From Maribacter_C sp047345145 (GTDB taxonomy: Bacteria; Bacteroidota; Bacteroidia; Flavobacteriales; Flavobacteriaceae): a stretch of 64,000 bases of DNA. Numbering within the stretch: the first letter of the stretch is position 1; the number at the start of each line of letters is the position of its first letter. This document shows positions 45,570 through 53,753 of the stretch, piece by piece. A model generated the notes under the pieces. It worked only from the letters and a program-made list of their open reading frames with translations, made no database searches and was not told the origin of the DNA. The DNA lies in NCBI RefSeq assembly GCF_047345145.1, contig NZ_JBLFER010000004.1:321938-385937 (forward strand). The letters are read 5' to 3'. The position numbers and the translations under genes are program-made.

Positions 45570-46907
45570 TCAAGGCTTTTTGAATACATCTTTCAAAACA
45601 AAAGTGATGACCTTATCATCATTCTGCCGCTCAATAAGCACCTTAATACGTTTTCCTTTTCGTTCATTAAGCATTTGCAAAATTTGTTGCAATTTATAAG
45701 TGTGTACACTTTTACCATTTACCGCAAGAATAACATCACCTTCAAGCAAACCCGCATCCGCAGCTGGACTACCAGCTCGTATACCAGAAACTATAATCTC
45801 GGGAACCAAACTCAACCGCGTTTGATTTTCCATCAAAATTTGGACATTGCCAAAAGTTTCTGAGTCCTTATTTCTAACGATACCATTTGCCCCAGCAATA
45901 CTTTCTGAAATATAGCGCACACCATTATGCTGAAGGTCTATGCCACTTAAATTATAGTGAAAAGGTTCTTTGAAATTGCCGTTTTTACGGAGTGTGATTT
46001 TATTATTTGCATAATCAAATACAAAATTAAATCGCTTTAAAACTTCTCCTCCTAGACTGCCATTTCTATTGCCTAAGCTTTTAATAGCTCCAAAAGATGC
46101 TCTATCAGGAAAAGCTGTTTTTGCATCCTTAATAACAAAATCACCGATTTTAATACTATTTATCTTTGTCCGTTTTCCATAGATATTACCCGCTAAACCT
46201 CGTCCCAAAAAATCATCATAATTTTTGGTTGGCACTCCAATAGTCTCATTTTCAAACAGCCAAATAGCATCACTACTGCCTGTATCCAATAACATTCGAA
46301 CAGGAATTTCTTCAGAATCATTAAGAACAATCGCGCCCTTTACATAGGCCTTCTTATTCCGTATTGCCAAAGAAAGCGTCTGGCTTTTCTTGTGTTGTTT
46401 GTCATGGTACAACTCCGGATTATGAAATTTTATATGCTTGGAGTTATAATTGATTTCAACTACAAAATCACGAAAGAGATCATAACCAATAATGCCATGA
46501 ATAGGTATACCAAGTGAAGGTGATAAATTTAAGGCCTGGTCCAATACTACATATAATTCTTGATTTTGGTTTTGAGCCGCCCCAATTTTAAATGAGTTGC
46601 TTCTTGAACTCAAAGCTTGAATGGGTTCTCCCTCACCTAGTCCGCGAATAGTAATCTCCGAAACTTTGTTGATCTGAATTGAATCTTGCTCAGTCAAATT
46701 AAAAAGTAAAGGAGTGCTAACTCCCGAATCAAGAATAAATGAAAGCGCGGTTCCATTTACCTCAATAGGAATAACCATTACATTATTGACTAGTTGAAAC
46801 TTGACTTTTTCATACTTCTGATCTTTTGGTAAATCAAAATTTTGTGCAAATGCAATACATGAAATGCAACATAAAAAAAGGGCGATATGTAAGTCTCTTT
46901 TTAGCAA
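45570..46907 (-). CDS. Retropepsin-like aspartyl protease with PDZ domain, exported
   Basis: 445 residues with a Sec signal (to about residue 21). Two pepsin-like lobes carry ILDSG (Asp60) and LLDTGSSD (Asp208), so a single chain could supply both catalytic aspartates. A PDZ domain (about 355-440) contains GLLEGDVILAVNGK. This aspartyl protease plus PDZ layout is common in Bacteroidota and poorly studied; the substrate is unknown. Confidence 0.88.
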   Translation of the reverse strand: MLKRDLHIALFLCCISCIAFAQNFDLPKDQKYEKVKFQLVNNVMVIPIEVNGTALSFILDSGVSTPLLFNLTEQDSIQINKVSEITIRGLGEGEPIQALSSRSNSFKIGAAQNQNQELYVVLDQALNLSPSLGIPIHGIIGYDLFRDFVVEINYNSKHIKFHNPELYHDKQHKKSQTLSLAIRNKKAYVKGAIVLNDSEEIPVRMLLDTGSSDAIWLFENETIGVPTKNYDDFLGRGLAGNIYGKRTKINSIKIGDFVIKDAKTAFPDRASFGAIKSLGNRNGSLGGEVLKRFNFVFDYANNKITLRKNGNFKEPFHYNLSGIDLQHNGVRYISESIAGANGIVRNKDSETFGNVQILMENQTRLSLVPEIIVSGIRAGSPAADAGLLEGDVILAVNGKSVHTYKLQQILQMLNERKGKRIKVLIERQNDDKVITFVLKDVFKKP

Positions 46908-47059
46908 AAAGGTATTATTAAGGTAATTTGTCGCTTATTAAGTTACAATTATTTTAAAAGAGTGTCTATATTTTAACGTTCTCATTTACCGATGAAATAC
47001 TTCTTAGACTATTGTCTACTTCGTTTGTATTGCCGATTTTTGTTGAAAATAGTTCGTCA

Positions 47060-48250
47060 ATGCCTACAGTATCTCAAAAAGGGCTCAATATGCCTGAATC
47101 ACCTATTCGCAAGCTTGTTCCCTTTGCAGAAGCTGCAAAAAAAAGAGGAGCAAAAATCCTTCATTTGAATATTGGTCAACCTGATATTAAAACCCCTCAA
47201 ATCGCCCTCGATGCTGTCCGAAATAACACGATTGATGTTCTTGCCTATAGTCGAACAGAGGGTTCAGAAACCTATCGTGAGAAATTGGCCGGGTACTATG
47301 CTAAAAATGATATTCATGTTTCTTCGGACGATATAATTGTAACTACAGGAGGTTCAGAAGCCTTGTCTTTTGTTATGGGAAGCATTGCTGACGCCGATAA
47401 CGAAATTATCATTCCGGAACCTTTTTATGCCAATTATAATGGATTTGCAACCGGAGCGGGTGTCAAAGTTGTTCCTGTAGTTTCAAGAATTGAAGATAAT
47501 TTTGCATTGCCCCCTATCGAGGAATTTGAAAAATTAATCAGTCCAAAGACCAAAGCGATATTGATTTGTAACCCAGGTAATCCGACAGGATATCTTTATA
47601 GCAAAGAAGAATTGCAAAAGTTAGCTGCTATCGTAAAAAAGCACAATCTGTTTTTAGTAGCGGATGAAGTCTACCGGGAGTTCACCTATGATGGTGTGGA
47701 GCATTATTCGATTATGCAAGAACCTGGATTAGAAGAGCATGCAATTATAGTTGATTCTGTGTCGAAGCGATATAGTATGTGTGGAGCTCGAATTGGGTGT
47801 TTGGTTACTAAAAACAGAGAAGTTATCAAAACTGCCATGAAATTTGCGCAAGCACGTTTATCGCCTCCAACCTACGCTCAAATAGCCGCTGAAGCCGCTT
47901 TAGAAACCACGCAGGCCTATTTTGATGAGGTTAAAGCGGAGTACGTAGAAAGACGAAATTTGCTAATTGATGAACTCGGAAAAATCGAAGGTGTAAAAGT
48001 AGCAAGACCAAAAGGTGCTTTCTATTGTATAGCAGAATTGCCCATTGACGATGCCGAGGATTTCGCTCAATGGCTATTGGAAGATTTTAGGTTAAACAAT
48101 GAAACTGTTATGGTAGCGCCTGCAGCAGGGTTTTACGCCACAAAAGGACTGGGAGAAAACCAAATACGAATCGCCTATGTACTTGAAAAAGAAAGCTTAA
48201 AGCACGCCGTAAACATACTAAAGGAAGCCCTTAAGAGTTATATAGGTTAA
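47060..48250 (+). CDS. Pyridoxal phosphate-dependent aminotransferase (class I/II)
   Basis: 396 residues from the ATG at 47060; the extension to a TTG at 47012 is not family-like. Key residues are NPGNPTG (171-177), Asp202 in ADEVY and the PLP lysine Lys236 in DSVSKRYSM. It resembles the aspartate/aromatic aminotransferase group; the amino-acid specificity is not certain. The last base of its stop codon is the first base of murB (TAATG), so the two are translationally coupled. Confidence 0.92.
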   Translation: MPTVSQKGLNMPESPIRKLVPFAEAAKKRGAKILHLNIGQPDIKTPQIALDAVRNNTIDVLAYSRTEGSETYREKLAGYYAKNDIHVSSDDIIVTTGGSEALSFVMGSIADADNEIIIPEPFYANYNGFATGAGVKVVPVVSRIEDNFALPPIEEFEKLISPKTKAILICNPGNPTGYLYSKEELQKLAAIVKKHNLFLVADEVYREFTYDGVEHYSIMQEPGLEEHAIIVDSVSKRYSMCGARIGCLVTKNREVIKTAMKFAQARLSPPTYAQIAAEAALETTQAYFDEVKAEYVERRNLLIDELGKIEGVKVARPKGAFYCIAELPIDDAEDFAQWLLEDFRLNNETVMVAPAAGFYATKGLGENQIRIAYVLEKESLKHAVNILKEALKSYIG

Positions 48251-49266
48251 TGACCGTTCAACAAAACATCTCCCTTAAAAAGTACAATACCTTTGGTATT
48301 TCCGCAAAAGCAAAATTCTTCTGCGAAATTAATACCGTAGAAGATCTTTCTCAGGCATTACGGCTTGAAGAGCATCCTAAAAAATTTATCATTAGCGGTG
48401 GTAGTAATATGTTAATTACCCAAGATATTGACGCATTGGTAATGCATATCAATACAAAAGGGAAAGAAATCATCTCCGAAACTGAAGATAATGTGACCAT
48501 TAAGGTTATGGCTGGTGAAAATTGGCATCAAATGGTACTTTGGACGCTTGAAAACGGCTATGGAGGATTGGAGAACATGTCTCTTATTCCAGGAAATACA
48601 GGTACAGCACCTATTCAAAATATTGGTGCTTATGGCGTTGAGTTGAAAGATACTTTTGAAAGTTGTGAAGCGATGGAAATTGCAACACAACAAATACGGA
48701 GTTTTAGCAAACAAGAATGCCAATTCGGATATCGGGATTCTTATTTCAAGAACAGGGGGAAAGGAAAGTACATTATTACCTCAGTTACTTTCAAATTATC
48801 TAAAAAAAATCATGCTTTGAATACTTCGTATGGAGCAATAGAAACAGAGCTTGAAAAGAAAAATATTACAAATCCCACCATAAGGGATGTGTCCGATGCG
48901 GTAATTACCATCCGTCAAAGTAAACTTCCAGACCCTACAGAATTGGGTAATAGTGGTAGTTTTTTTAAGAATCCGGTAGTTACGAAGTCCGAGTTTGACA
49001 ATTTTACAAAAGAAAATCCTGAAGCTCCTTTTTATAAAGTTTCTGAGGATGCTTATAAAATTCCCGCAGGTTGGCTTATCGAGCAATGCGGTTATAAAGG
49101 AAAACGTTTTGGTGATGCTGGAGTGCACAAAAATCAAGCTTTGGTACTCGTAAACTATGACAATGCCAGCGGAAGTGAAATTCTTGATTTAGCTCATCGG
49201 ATAATAAAATCTGTTGCAGAAAGGTTTCATATTCAGATAACACCAGAAGTTAATATCATAAAATAA
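48250..49266 (+). CDS. murB: UDP-N-acetylenolpyruvoylglucosamine reductase
   Basis: An FAD enzyme that reduces UDP-GlcNAc-enolpyruvate to UDP-MurNAc in peptidoglycan synthesis. The 338-residue length matches the long (type I, E. coli-like) class, which has an extra YRDSYFKN segment, seen here. Visible motifs are GGSNMLI, IPGNTGTAPIQNIGAYG, GNSGSFFKNP with the catalytic Ser, and a C-terminal PEVNII. It overlaps the aminotransferase gene by 1 nt. Confidence 0.96.
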   Translation: MTVQQNISLKKYNTFGISAKAKFFCEINTVEDLSQALRLEEHPKKFIISGGSNMLITQDIDALVMHINTKGKEIISETEDNVTIKVMAGENWHQMVLWTLENGYGGLENMSLIPGNTGTAPIQNIGAYGVELKDTFESCEAMEIATQQIRSFSKQECQFGYRDSYFKNRGKGKYIITSVTFKLSKKNHALNTSYGAIETELEKKNITNPTIRDVSDAVITIRQSKLPDPTELGNSGSFFKNPVVTKSEFDNFTKENPEAPFYKVSEDAYKIPAGWLIEQCGYKGKRFGDAGVHKNQALVLVNYDNASGSEILDLAHRIIKSVAERFHIQITPEVNIIK

Positions 49267-49292
49267 CCCCCATTACAAGTAACGAGGGTTAT
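49263..49292 (+). other. Stem-loop after murB
   Basis: ATAACCC (49263-49269) pairs with GGGTTAT (49286-49292), and the inner CATTAC/GTAACG can pair with one mismatch. It starts on the murB stop codon. No T-tract follows, so it may stabilise the 3' end or act as a weak terminator. Confidence 0.35.
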
Positions 49293-49471
49293 ACCAAACC
49301 AAACTAACCAAAAACTAAATGTATAGTTACCAGCTACACATTTATTTAAATAAAATCTTAGAAACACTAACTTAACAATGTATTTTTTAAATTAGCGTTT
49401 ACCTATATACGGTAAAGAAGATTAAATTGGATGCCCCAAGTGCAATTTTTTTTTCGAACCTAACTTACTCT

Positions 49472-50038
49472 ATGAGCACACTACTAGAAAAAACTATCGT
49501 CGAACTACTGCAAGAACGCAACGAAAAAGCAATATCACTACTGTATGAAAATTATGGCAACACATTATACGGTGTTGCGCATAAAGTGGTACGGAACGAT
49601 GAATTGGCCCAAGATGTTTTACAAGAGAGTTTTGTAAAAATTTGGAAAAAATCTGACACCTACGACCCAACAAAAGCGAAATTATTTACATGGTTATTTC
49701 GAATTACTCGAAACACTGCTATCGATAAGCTTAGAAGTGTAAATACAAAAACGGATAAGGAAATCCAAATGGATGTTTCCGACGTATATAATTTAGGTGT
49801 CGAAAGCATTAAGCCTGACTTAATTGACGTAAAAGAGAATCTTGGAAAGATTGAGGAAAAGTATCAAATCGTTCTTGAGGCCTTATTTTTTCAAGGCATG
49901 ACGCAACAAGAGGCCAGCGATGAGTTGGATATTCCACTTGGAACGATCAAGTCCAGATTAAAAATTGGACTTCGTGAATTGAGAAAGATTTATGACCCAA
50001 CCGCGATGCTTGCACTAATTATTAGTGTTTTTATGTAG
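49472..50038 (+). CDS. RNA polymerase sigma factor (sigma-70/ECF type)
   Basis: 188 residues from the ATG at 49472; an in-frame TTG at 49427 gives an unlikely extension. Region 2 (about 25-95) has AQDVLQESFVKIWKK and LFTWLFRITRNTAIDKLR, and region 4 (about 130-180) has MTQQEASDELDIPLGTIKSRLKIGLRELR. It pairs with the anti-sigma factor gene 36 nt downstream, which should keep it inactive until a signal. Confidence 0.93.
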   Translation: MSTLLEKTIVELLQERNEKAISLLYENYGNTLYGVAHKVVRNDELAQDVLQESFVKIWKKSDTYDPTKAKLFTWLFRITRNTAIDKLRSVNTKTDKEIQMDVSDVYNLGVESIKPDLIDVKENLGKIEEKYQIVLEALFFQGMTQQEASDELDIPLGTIKSRLKIGLRELRKIYDPTAMLALIISVFM

Positions 50039-50074
50039 TGCTTCACCTGAAAAGGCAGCAAAAAAACAAAACAA

Positions 50075-50833
50075 ATGAAAGAAAAAATACGCATATTTTT
50101 AGACACAGATCTTCTAGAAAAGTATCTATTAGGCAATACCACAAATGAAGAATCATTTCAGGTAGAACGTTATATTGCAATGTACCCTGAGGTTGCAAAA
50201 GAATTTGATGAGCTTCAAGACAATCTTGAGTCTTTTGCCAAGATGCACGCTATAAAAACTCCTGAAGGGTTAAAAGAAAAGATTATTGCTAGAATTAGAG
50301 GTGAAAGAGCTGGCAGAAAAAGGTTCTTCCAGTATGCCGTTGCAGCCAGTTTTGCCGCATTTTTATGTGCTACTGCCGCCTATTTCTTTTACAATCAGAA
50401 TCAAAATCTTCAACAAGAGAATGAAATGGTTACTAACCAGATAGAACTCTTGAAAGAAGATATGAAAGCTGGTTTAGAAGATATGAGGAATCAGTTTATT
50501 GTATTACAGAATAAGAATACCAAAAAATACAATGTTAATGGCAATAAGAAAGCTAAAGAATTGAAAGCGGTTGCTTATGTTAACCCTGTCAAAAAACTCT
50601 CTTACATCAACGTTAGCAAATTACCAAATCTACCTGAAAATCAAGTTTTTCAGATGTGGGCTGAAGTAAATGGTGAAATGGTAAACTTAGGTGTTATTAA
50701 AGAAGCACAAAGTCAAGACAACCTTATGGAGCTTCCATATGGTGAAGAGGCTGTAGGTTATATTACTATTGAACCCCTTGGTGGTAACGAAACGCCAACT
50801 GTAGAAAATATTGTAGCTAATATCGTTTACTAA
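50075..50833 (+). CDS. Anti-sigma factor, RskA-like
   Basis: 252 residues. An N-terminal cytoplasmic domain (about 1-80, LEKYLLGNTTNEESFQVERYI) should bind the neighbouring sigma factor. One transmembrane helix lies at about 86-106, followed by a coiled-coil-like stretch and the C-terminal RskA domain (about 165-250, LPNLPENQVFQMWAEVNG). No zinc-binding HxxxCxxC motif is present. It forms an operon with the sigma factor gene. Confidence 0.92.
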   Translation: MKEKIRIFLDTDLLEKYLLGNTTNEESFQVERYIAMYPEVAKEFDELQDNLESFAKMHAIKTPEGLKEKIIARIRGERAGRKRFFQYAVAASFAAFLCATAAYFFYNQNQNLQQENEMVTNQIELLKEDMKAGLEDMRNQFIVLQNKNTKKYNVNGNKKAKELKAVAYVNPVKKLSYINVSKLPNLPENQVFQMWAEVNGEMVNLGVIKEAQSQDNLMELPYGEEAVGYITIEPLGGNETPTVENIVANIVY

Positions 50834-50857
50834 GTAATCGATTCACATACAAGTTAT

Positions 50858-50885
50858 AAAGCCCCGTTTTTGGGGCTTTATTTTT
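50858..50885 (+). terminator. Intrinsic terminator after the anti-sigma gene
   Basis: AAAGCCCC (50858-50865) pairs perfectly with GGGGCTTT (50872-50879) around GTTTTT, followed by ATTTTT. The next promoter box begins 2 nt beyond it. Confidence 0.85.
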
Positions 50886-50886
50886 A

Positions 50887-50894
50887 TACTTTTG
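50887..50894 (+). promoter_or_regulatory. Candidate promoter -7 box for the small Cys-rich membrane protein gene
   Basis: TACTTTTG matches TAnnTTTG, 63 nt before the ATG at 50958. The best -33 candidate (TTTG, 50869-50872) lies within the upstream terminator hairpin, with a short 14-nt spacer. Confidence 0.4.
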
Positions 50895-50957
50895 TAGCAG
50901 AAGTATTTGTAATTTGAAATTAAATTTTACTTCTATATTAAAATTGAATCGCAATAG

Positions 50958-51167
50958 ATGAAACTTGTATTATTAACGATTGGATTATTAGCTCTCGCTG
51001 TCGCAGGAATTGCCATAAAAATTTGGTCTAAGAAGGACGGAAAATTTGCAGGCACTTGTGCCAGTCAGAGTCCCTTTTTAAATCAAGATGGAGAAGCCTG
51101 TGGTATGTGCGGAAAACTGCCCAGTGAACAAGATTGTAGAAAAGATACAACTCCTGAACTGCAGTAG
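50958..51167 (+). CDS. Small Cys-containing membrane-anchored protein
   Basis: 69 residues: an N-terminal hydrophobic helix (about 2-22) and a short hydrophilic tail with CASQSPFLNQDGEACGMCGK and QDC. The Cys pairs suggest metal or disulfide chemistry in the periplasm or cytosol. I recall similar short proteins in other Flavobacteriaceae, but no function is known. It is encoded 33 nt before the second sigma factor, possibly on the same transcript. Confidence 0.75.
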   Translation: MKLVLLTIGLLALAVAGIAIKIWSKKDGKFAGTCASQSPFLNQDGEACGMCGKLPSEQDCRKDTTPELQ

Positions 51168-51195
51168 CATTGAGCTTACCATATAATAGCAGTAT

Positions 51196-51203
51196 TACTT
51201 TTG
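51196..51203 (+). promoter_or_regulatory. TAnnTTTG box overlapping the second sigma factor start
   Basis: TACTTTTG fits the consensus and a TTG lies 23 nt upstream (51170-51172). The box overlaps the best TTG start codon at 51201, so either the true start is further downstream or the box is not used. Confidence 0.25.
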
Positions 51204-51761
51204 GATAAAATTGAGAACACTATTCAAGAAACCATTGCAAAAGCAAAAGCTGGAAGCCAAATCGCTTTTAGTAGTTTGCTCGATACTTTCTGGAATGATG
51301 TATACGGATTTCAATTAAAACGCACCGAGAACGAAAATGACGCTGAAGACATTACTGTGCAAACCTTCTCAAAAGCCTTTGACAAACTTAGTACCTATAA
51401 TGACGAGTACGTATTTAAGACATGGCTCATCGCAATTTCCAAAAATATTCATATCGACCTCGTTCGTAAAAGAAAACGCAATGTTTTAGATTCTTGGGGT
51501 GGTAATGAGGCAGTCAAAAAAGTACTTGACGATGCCCCAACCGCTGAGGATCGGCTTATAAGCGAACAAAATCTCGCTACACTACTCCAGCATATCAAAC
51601 AATTAAAACCGCACTATCAAGAGGTTATTAATCTTCGGTTTTTTAACGAACTAAGCTATGCGGCCATAGCAACAGAACTCAATGAACCAGTGAACAACAT
51701 AAAAGTAAAGTTGCTACGGGCGAAAAAATTACTTGCCGAAGTGATTAAGAAAAAGGGTTAA
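51201..51761 (+). CDS. RNA polymerase sigma factor (sigma-70 family), second copy
   Basis: 186 residues. Region 2 spans about 20-90 (LLDTFWNDVYGFQLKRTENENDAEDITVQTF), and region 4 about 125-180 (LPHYQEV-like stretch, then LSYAAIATELNEPVNNIKVKLLRAKKLL). There is no anti-sigma gene next to it. No ATG start fits; a TTG at 51201 gives the family-length N-terminus but overlaps a possible promoter box, so the start is uncertain. Confidence 0.88.
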   Translation: MDKIENTIQETIAKAKAGSQIAFSSLLDTFWNDVYGFQLKRTENENDAEDITVQTFSKAFDKLSTYNDEYVFKTWLIAISKNIHIDLVRKRKRNVLDSWGGNEAVKKVLDDAPTAEDRLISEQNLATLLQHIKQLKPHYQEVINLRFFNELSYAAIATELNEPVNNIKVKLLRAKKLLAEVIKKKG

Positions 51762-51802
51762 TCTGAAAGGTTTTCTTAATAATCAATCCCCCATTTAGTT
51801 CG

Positions 51803-51810
51803 TATATTTG
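51803..51810 (+). promoter_or_regulatory. Candidate promoter -7 box for lipA
   Basis: TATATTTG matches TAnnTTTG and lies 14 nt before the lipA ATG at 51825. No clear -33 TTG is seen. Confidence 0.5.
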
Positions 51811-51824
51811 TCTAAAATTTTACT

Positions 51825-52697
51825 ATGAGTACTGATACTTTAAAAAGTGTTCTCCCTCCTAAAGGAAAACCGAAATGGCTACGTGTTAAGCTTCCTACTG
51901 GAAAAAAATACACCCAGCTAAGAGGGTTAGTAGAAAAATACGACCTACATACCATTTGCACCTCTGGTAGTTGCCCAAATATGGGTGAATGCTGGGGCGA
52001 AGGCACCGCCACTTTCATGATTTTAGGTAATGTATGTACACGTTCATGTGGCTTTTGCGGGGTGAAAACTGGCAGACCTGAAGATGTGGACTGGGAAGAG
52101 CCTGAGAAAGTCGCTCGCTCTATCAAAATAATGGGAATAAAGCATGCTGTTGTAACCTCTGTTGATCGCGATGATCTAAAAGATATGGGTTCTATCATTT
52201 GGGCAGAAACGGTGAAAGCCATCCGCAGAATGAATCCTGAAACAACACTTGAGACCTTGATTCCGGATTTTCAAGGTATTGAAAGACATATTGACCGTAT
52301 AATCGAGGTGCAGCCAGAAGTAGTTTCCCATAACATGGAAACTGTTAAAAGATTAACCCGAGAAGTTCGTATTCAAGCTAAGTACGAACGCAGCTTAGAA
52401 GTTTTGAGATATCTGGGTGAAGGTGTCAACCGAACAAAATCAGGTATTATGTTAGGCTTGGGTGAATTAGAAGAGGAAGTAATTGAAACCATGGAAGATC
52501 TGCGAAAAGCTAATGTAGATGTTGTTACTATTGGTCAATACCTGCAACCATCAAAAAAACACTTACCTGTTAAAGAGTTTATTCTACCAGAGCAATTCAA
52601 AAAATATGAGGAATTGGGTTTAAAAATGGGCTTCCGTCATGTTGAAAGTGGTGCTTTGGTGCGTTCTTCGTATAAAGCACATAAACACATTCAATAA
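51825..52697 (+). CDS. lipA: Lipoyl synthase
   Basis: A radical SAM enzyme that inserts two sulfurs into octanoyl groups to form lipoyl cofactor. The 290 residues hold both iron-sulfur sites: the auxiliary cluster C-x4-C-x5-C at Cys45, Cys50 and Cys56, and the radical SAM CxxxCxxC at Cys71, Cys75 and Cys78. The C-terminal RSSYKAHKH has the conserved Ser. All key cysteines are present. Confidence 0.97.
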   Translation: MSTDTLKSVLPPKGKPKWLRVKLPTGKKYTQLRGLVEKYDLHTICTSGSCPNMGECWGEGTATFMILGNVCTRSCGFCGVKTGRPEDVDWEEPEKVARSIKIMGIKHAVVTSVDRDDLKDMGSIIWAETVKAIRRMNPETTLETLIPDFQGIERHIDRIIEVQPEVVSHNMETVKRLTREVRIQAKYERSLEVLRYLGEGVNRTKSGIMLGLGELEEEVIETMEDLRKANVDVVTIGQYLQPSKKHLPVKEFILPEQFKKYEELGLKMGFRHVESGALVRSSYKAHKHIQ

Positions 52698-52742
52698 AGT
52701 TACTGCTGTTTATAACTTTCCTTCGTAAATGGGATATTCTTC

Positions 52743-53753
52743 ATGAAAAAAACAACAATTGGCATCAATGGCTTCGGAAGAATAGGTCGTACCTTATTTC
52801 GCTTACTCAGCAAGCATGAGGATTTACAAGTGGTTGTGATAAACGATTTGGCAGATGCTAGAACACTTTCACATCTTTTAAAGTATGACAGTATTCATGG
52901 GGTTTTCCCTGGGGATGTTAGTCATATTAATAATACTATTTTGGTTAACGAAAGATCTATTAGCCTTCTAAATGAGACATCCCCAGAAAATATTAATTGG
53001 AAAGATCACAACGTCGATATAGTTGTTGAATGCTCGGGAAAGTTTAAGAATAGAGAAACGCTAGCGCATCATATCAAAAACGGTGCAAAAAAAGTTATTT
53101 TATCTGTTCCACCTATTGATGATGATATTAAAATGATTGTTTTCGGAATAAATGACAGTAGTATCACTTCAGCAGATGATATCATATCTAATGCATCTTG
53201 TACCACAAATAATGCGGCACCAATGATTAAGGTCATTAATGACCTATGCGGCATTGAACAGGCTTACATTACCACAATTCACTCTTATACATCCGATCAG
53301 AGCCTGCACGACCAACCACATAGAGATTTAAGACGAGCCAGGGCCGCCTCGCAGTCCATAGTACCTACAACTACTGGAGCTGCAAAAGCACTAACAAAAA
53401 TCTTTCCCGATCTTAGTGATGTAATTGGTGGATGTGGCATTAGAGTGCCGGTTCCTAATGGATCGCTTACCGATATCACTTTCAATGTTAAAAAACCTAC
53501 AAGTATTCAAGAAATTAATGATACTTTTGAAAGAATTTCGAAAAACGAATTAAAAAACATCCTTTTTTACACCCAAGACCCTATTGTATCCGTAGATATA
53601 AACAATAGTTGCTACTCTTGTACGTTTGATTCTCAGATGACTTCAGTCATCGGTAAAATGGTCAAAATTATAGGATGGTATGATAATGAAACTGGCTATA
53701 GCAGTAGAATAATTGATTTGATCAATTTATTAGTTTCTAAAAAATACGTTTGA
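52743..53753 (+). CDS. gap: Glyceraldehyde-3-phosphate dehydrogenase, type I
   Basis: It oxidises glyceraldehyde-3-phosphate to 1,3-bisphosphoglycerate with NAD(P). The 336 residues show the Rossmann motif GINGFGRIGR, catalytic Cys153 in NASCTTN and His180 in TIHSYTSDQSLHD, plus GWYDNETGYSSR at the C-terminus. The active-site sequence is SCTTNNAAP instead of the more usual SCTTNCLAP. Its TGA stop overlaps the TTG start of the hybrid kinase gene by 4 nt, so the two are probably co-expressed. Confidence 0.95.
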   Translation: MKKTTIGINGFGRIGRTLFRLLSKHEDLQVVVINDLADARTLSHLLKYDSIHGVFPGDVSHINNTILVNERSISLLNETSPENINWKDHNVDIVVECSGKFKNRETLAHHIKNGAKKVILSVPPIDDDIKMIVFGINDSSITSADDIISNASCTTNNAAPMIKVINDLCGIEQAYITTIHSYTSDQSLHDQPHRDLRRARAASQSIVPTTTGAAKALTKIFPDLSDVIGGCGIRVPVPNGSLTDITFNVKKPTSIQEINDTFERISKNELKNILFYTQDPIVSVDINNSCYSCTFDSQMTSVIGKMVKIIGWYDNETGYSSRIIDLINLLVSKKYV

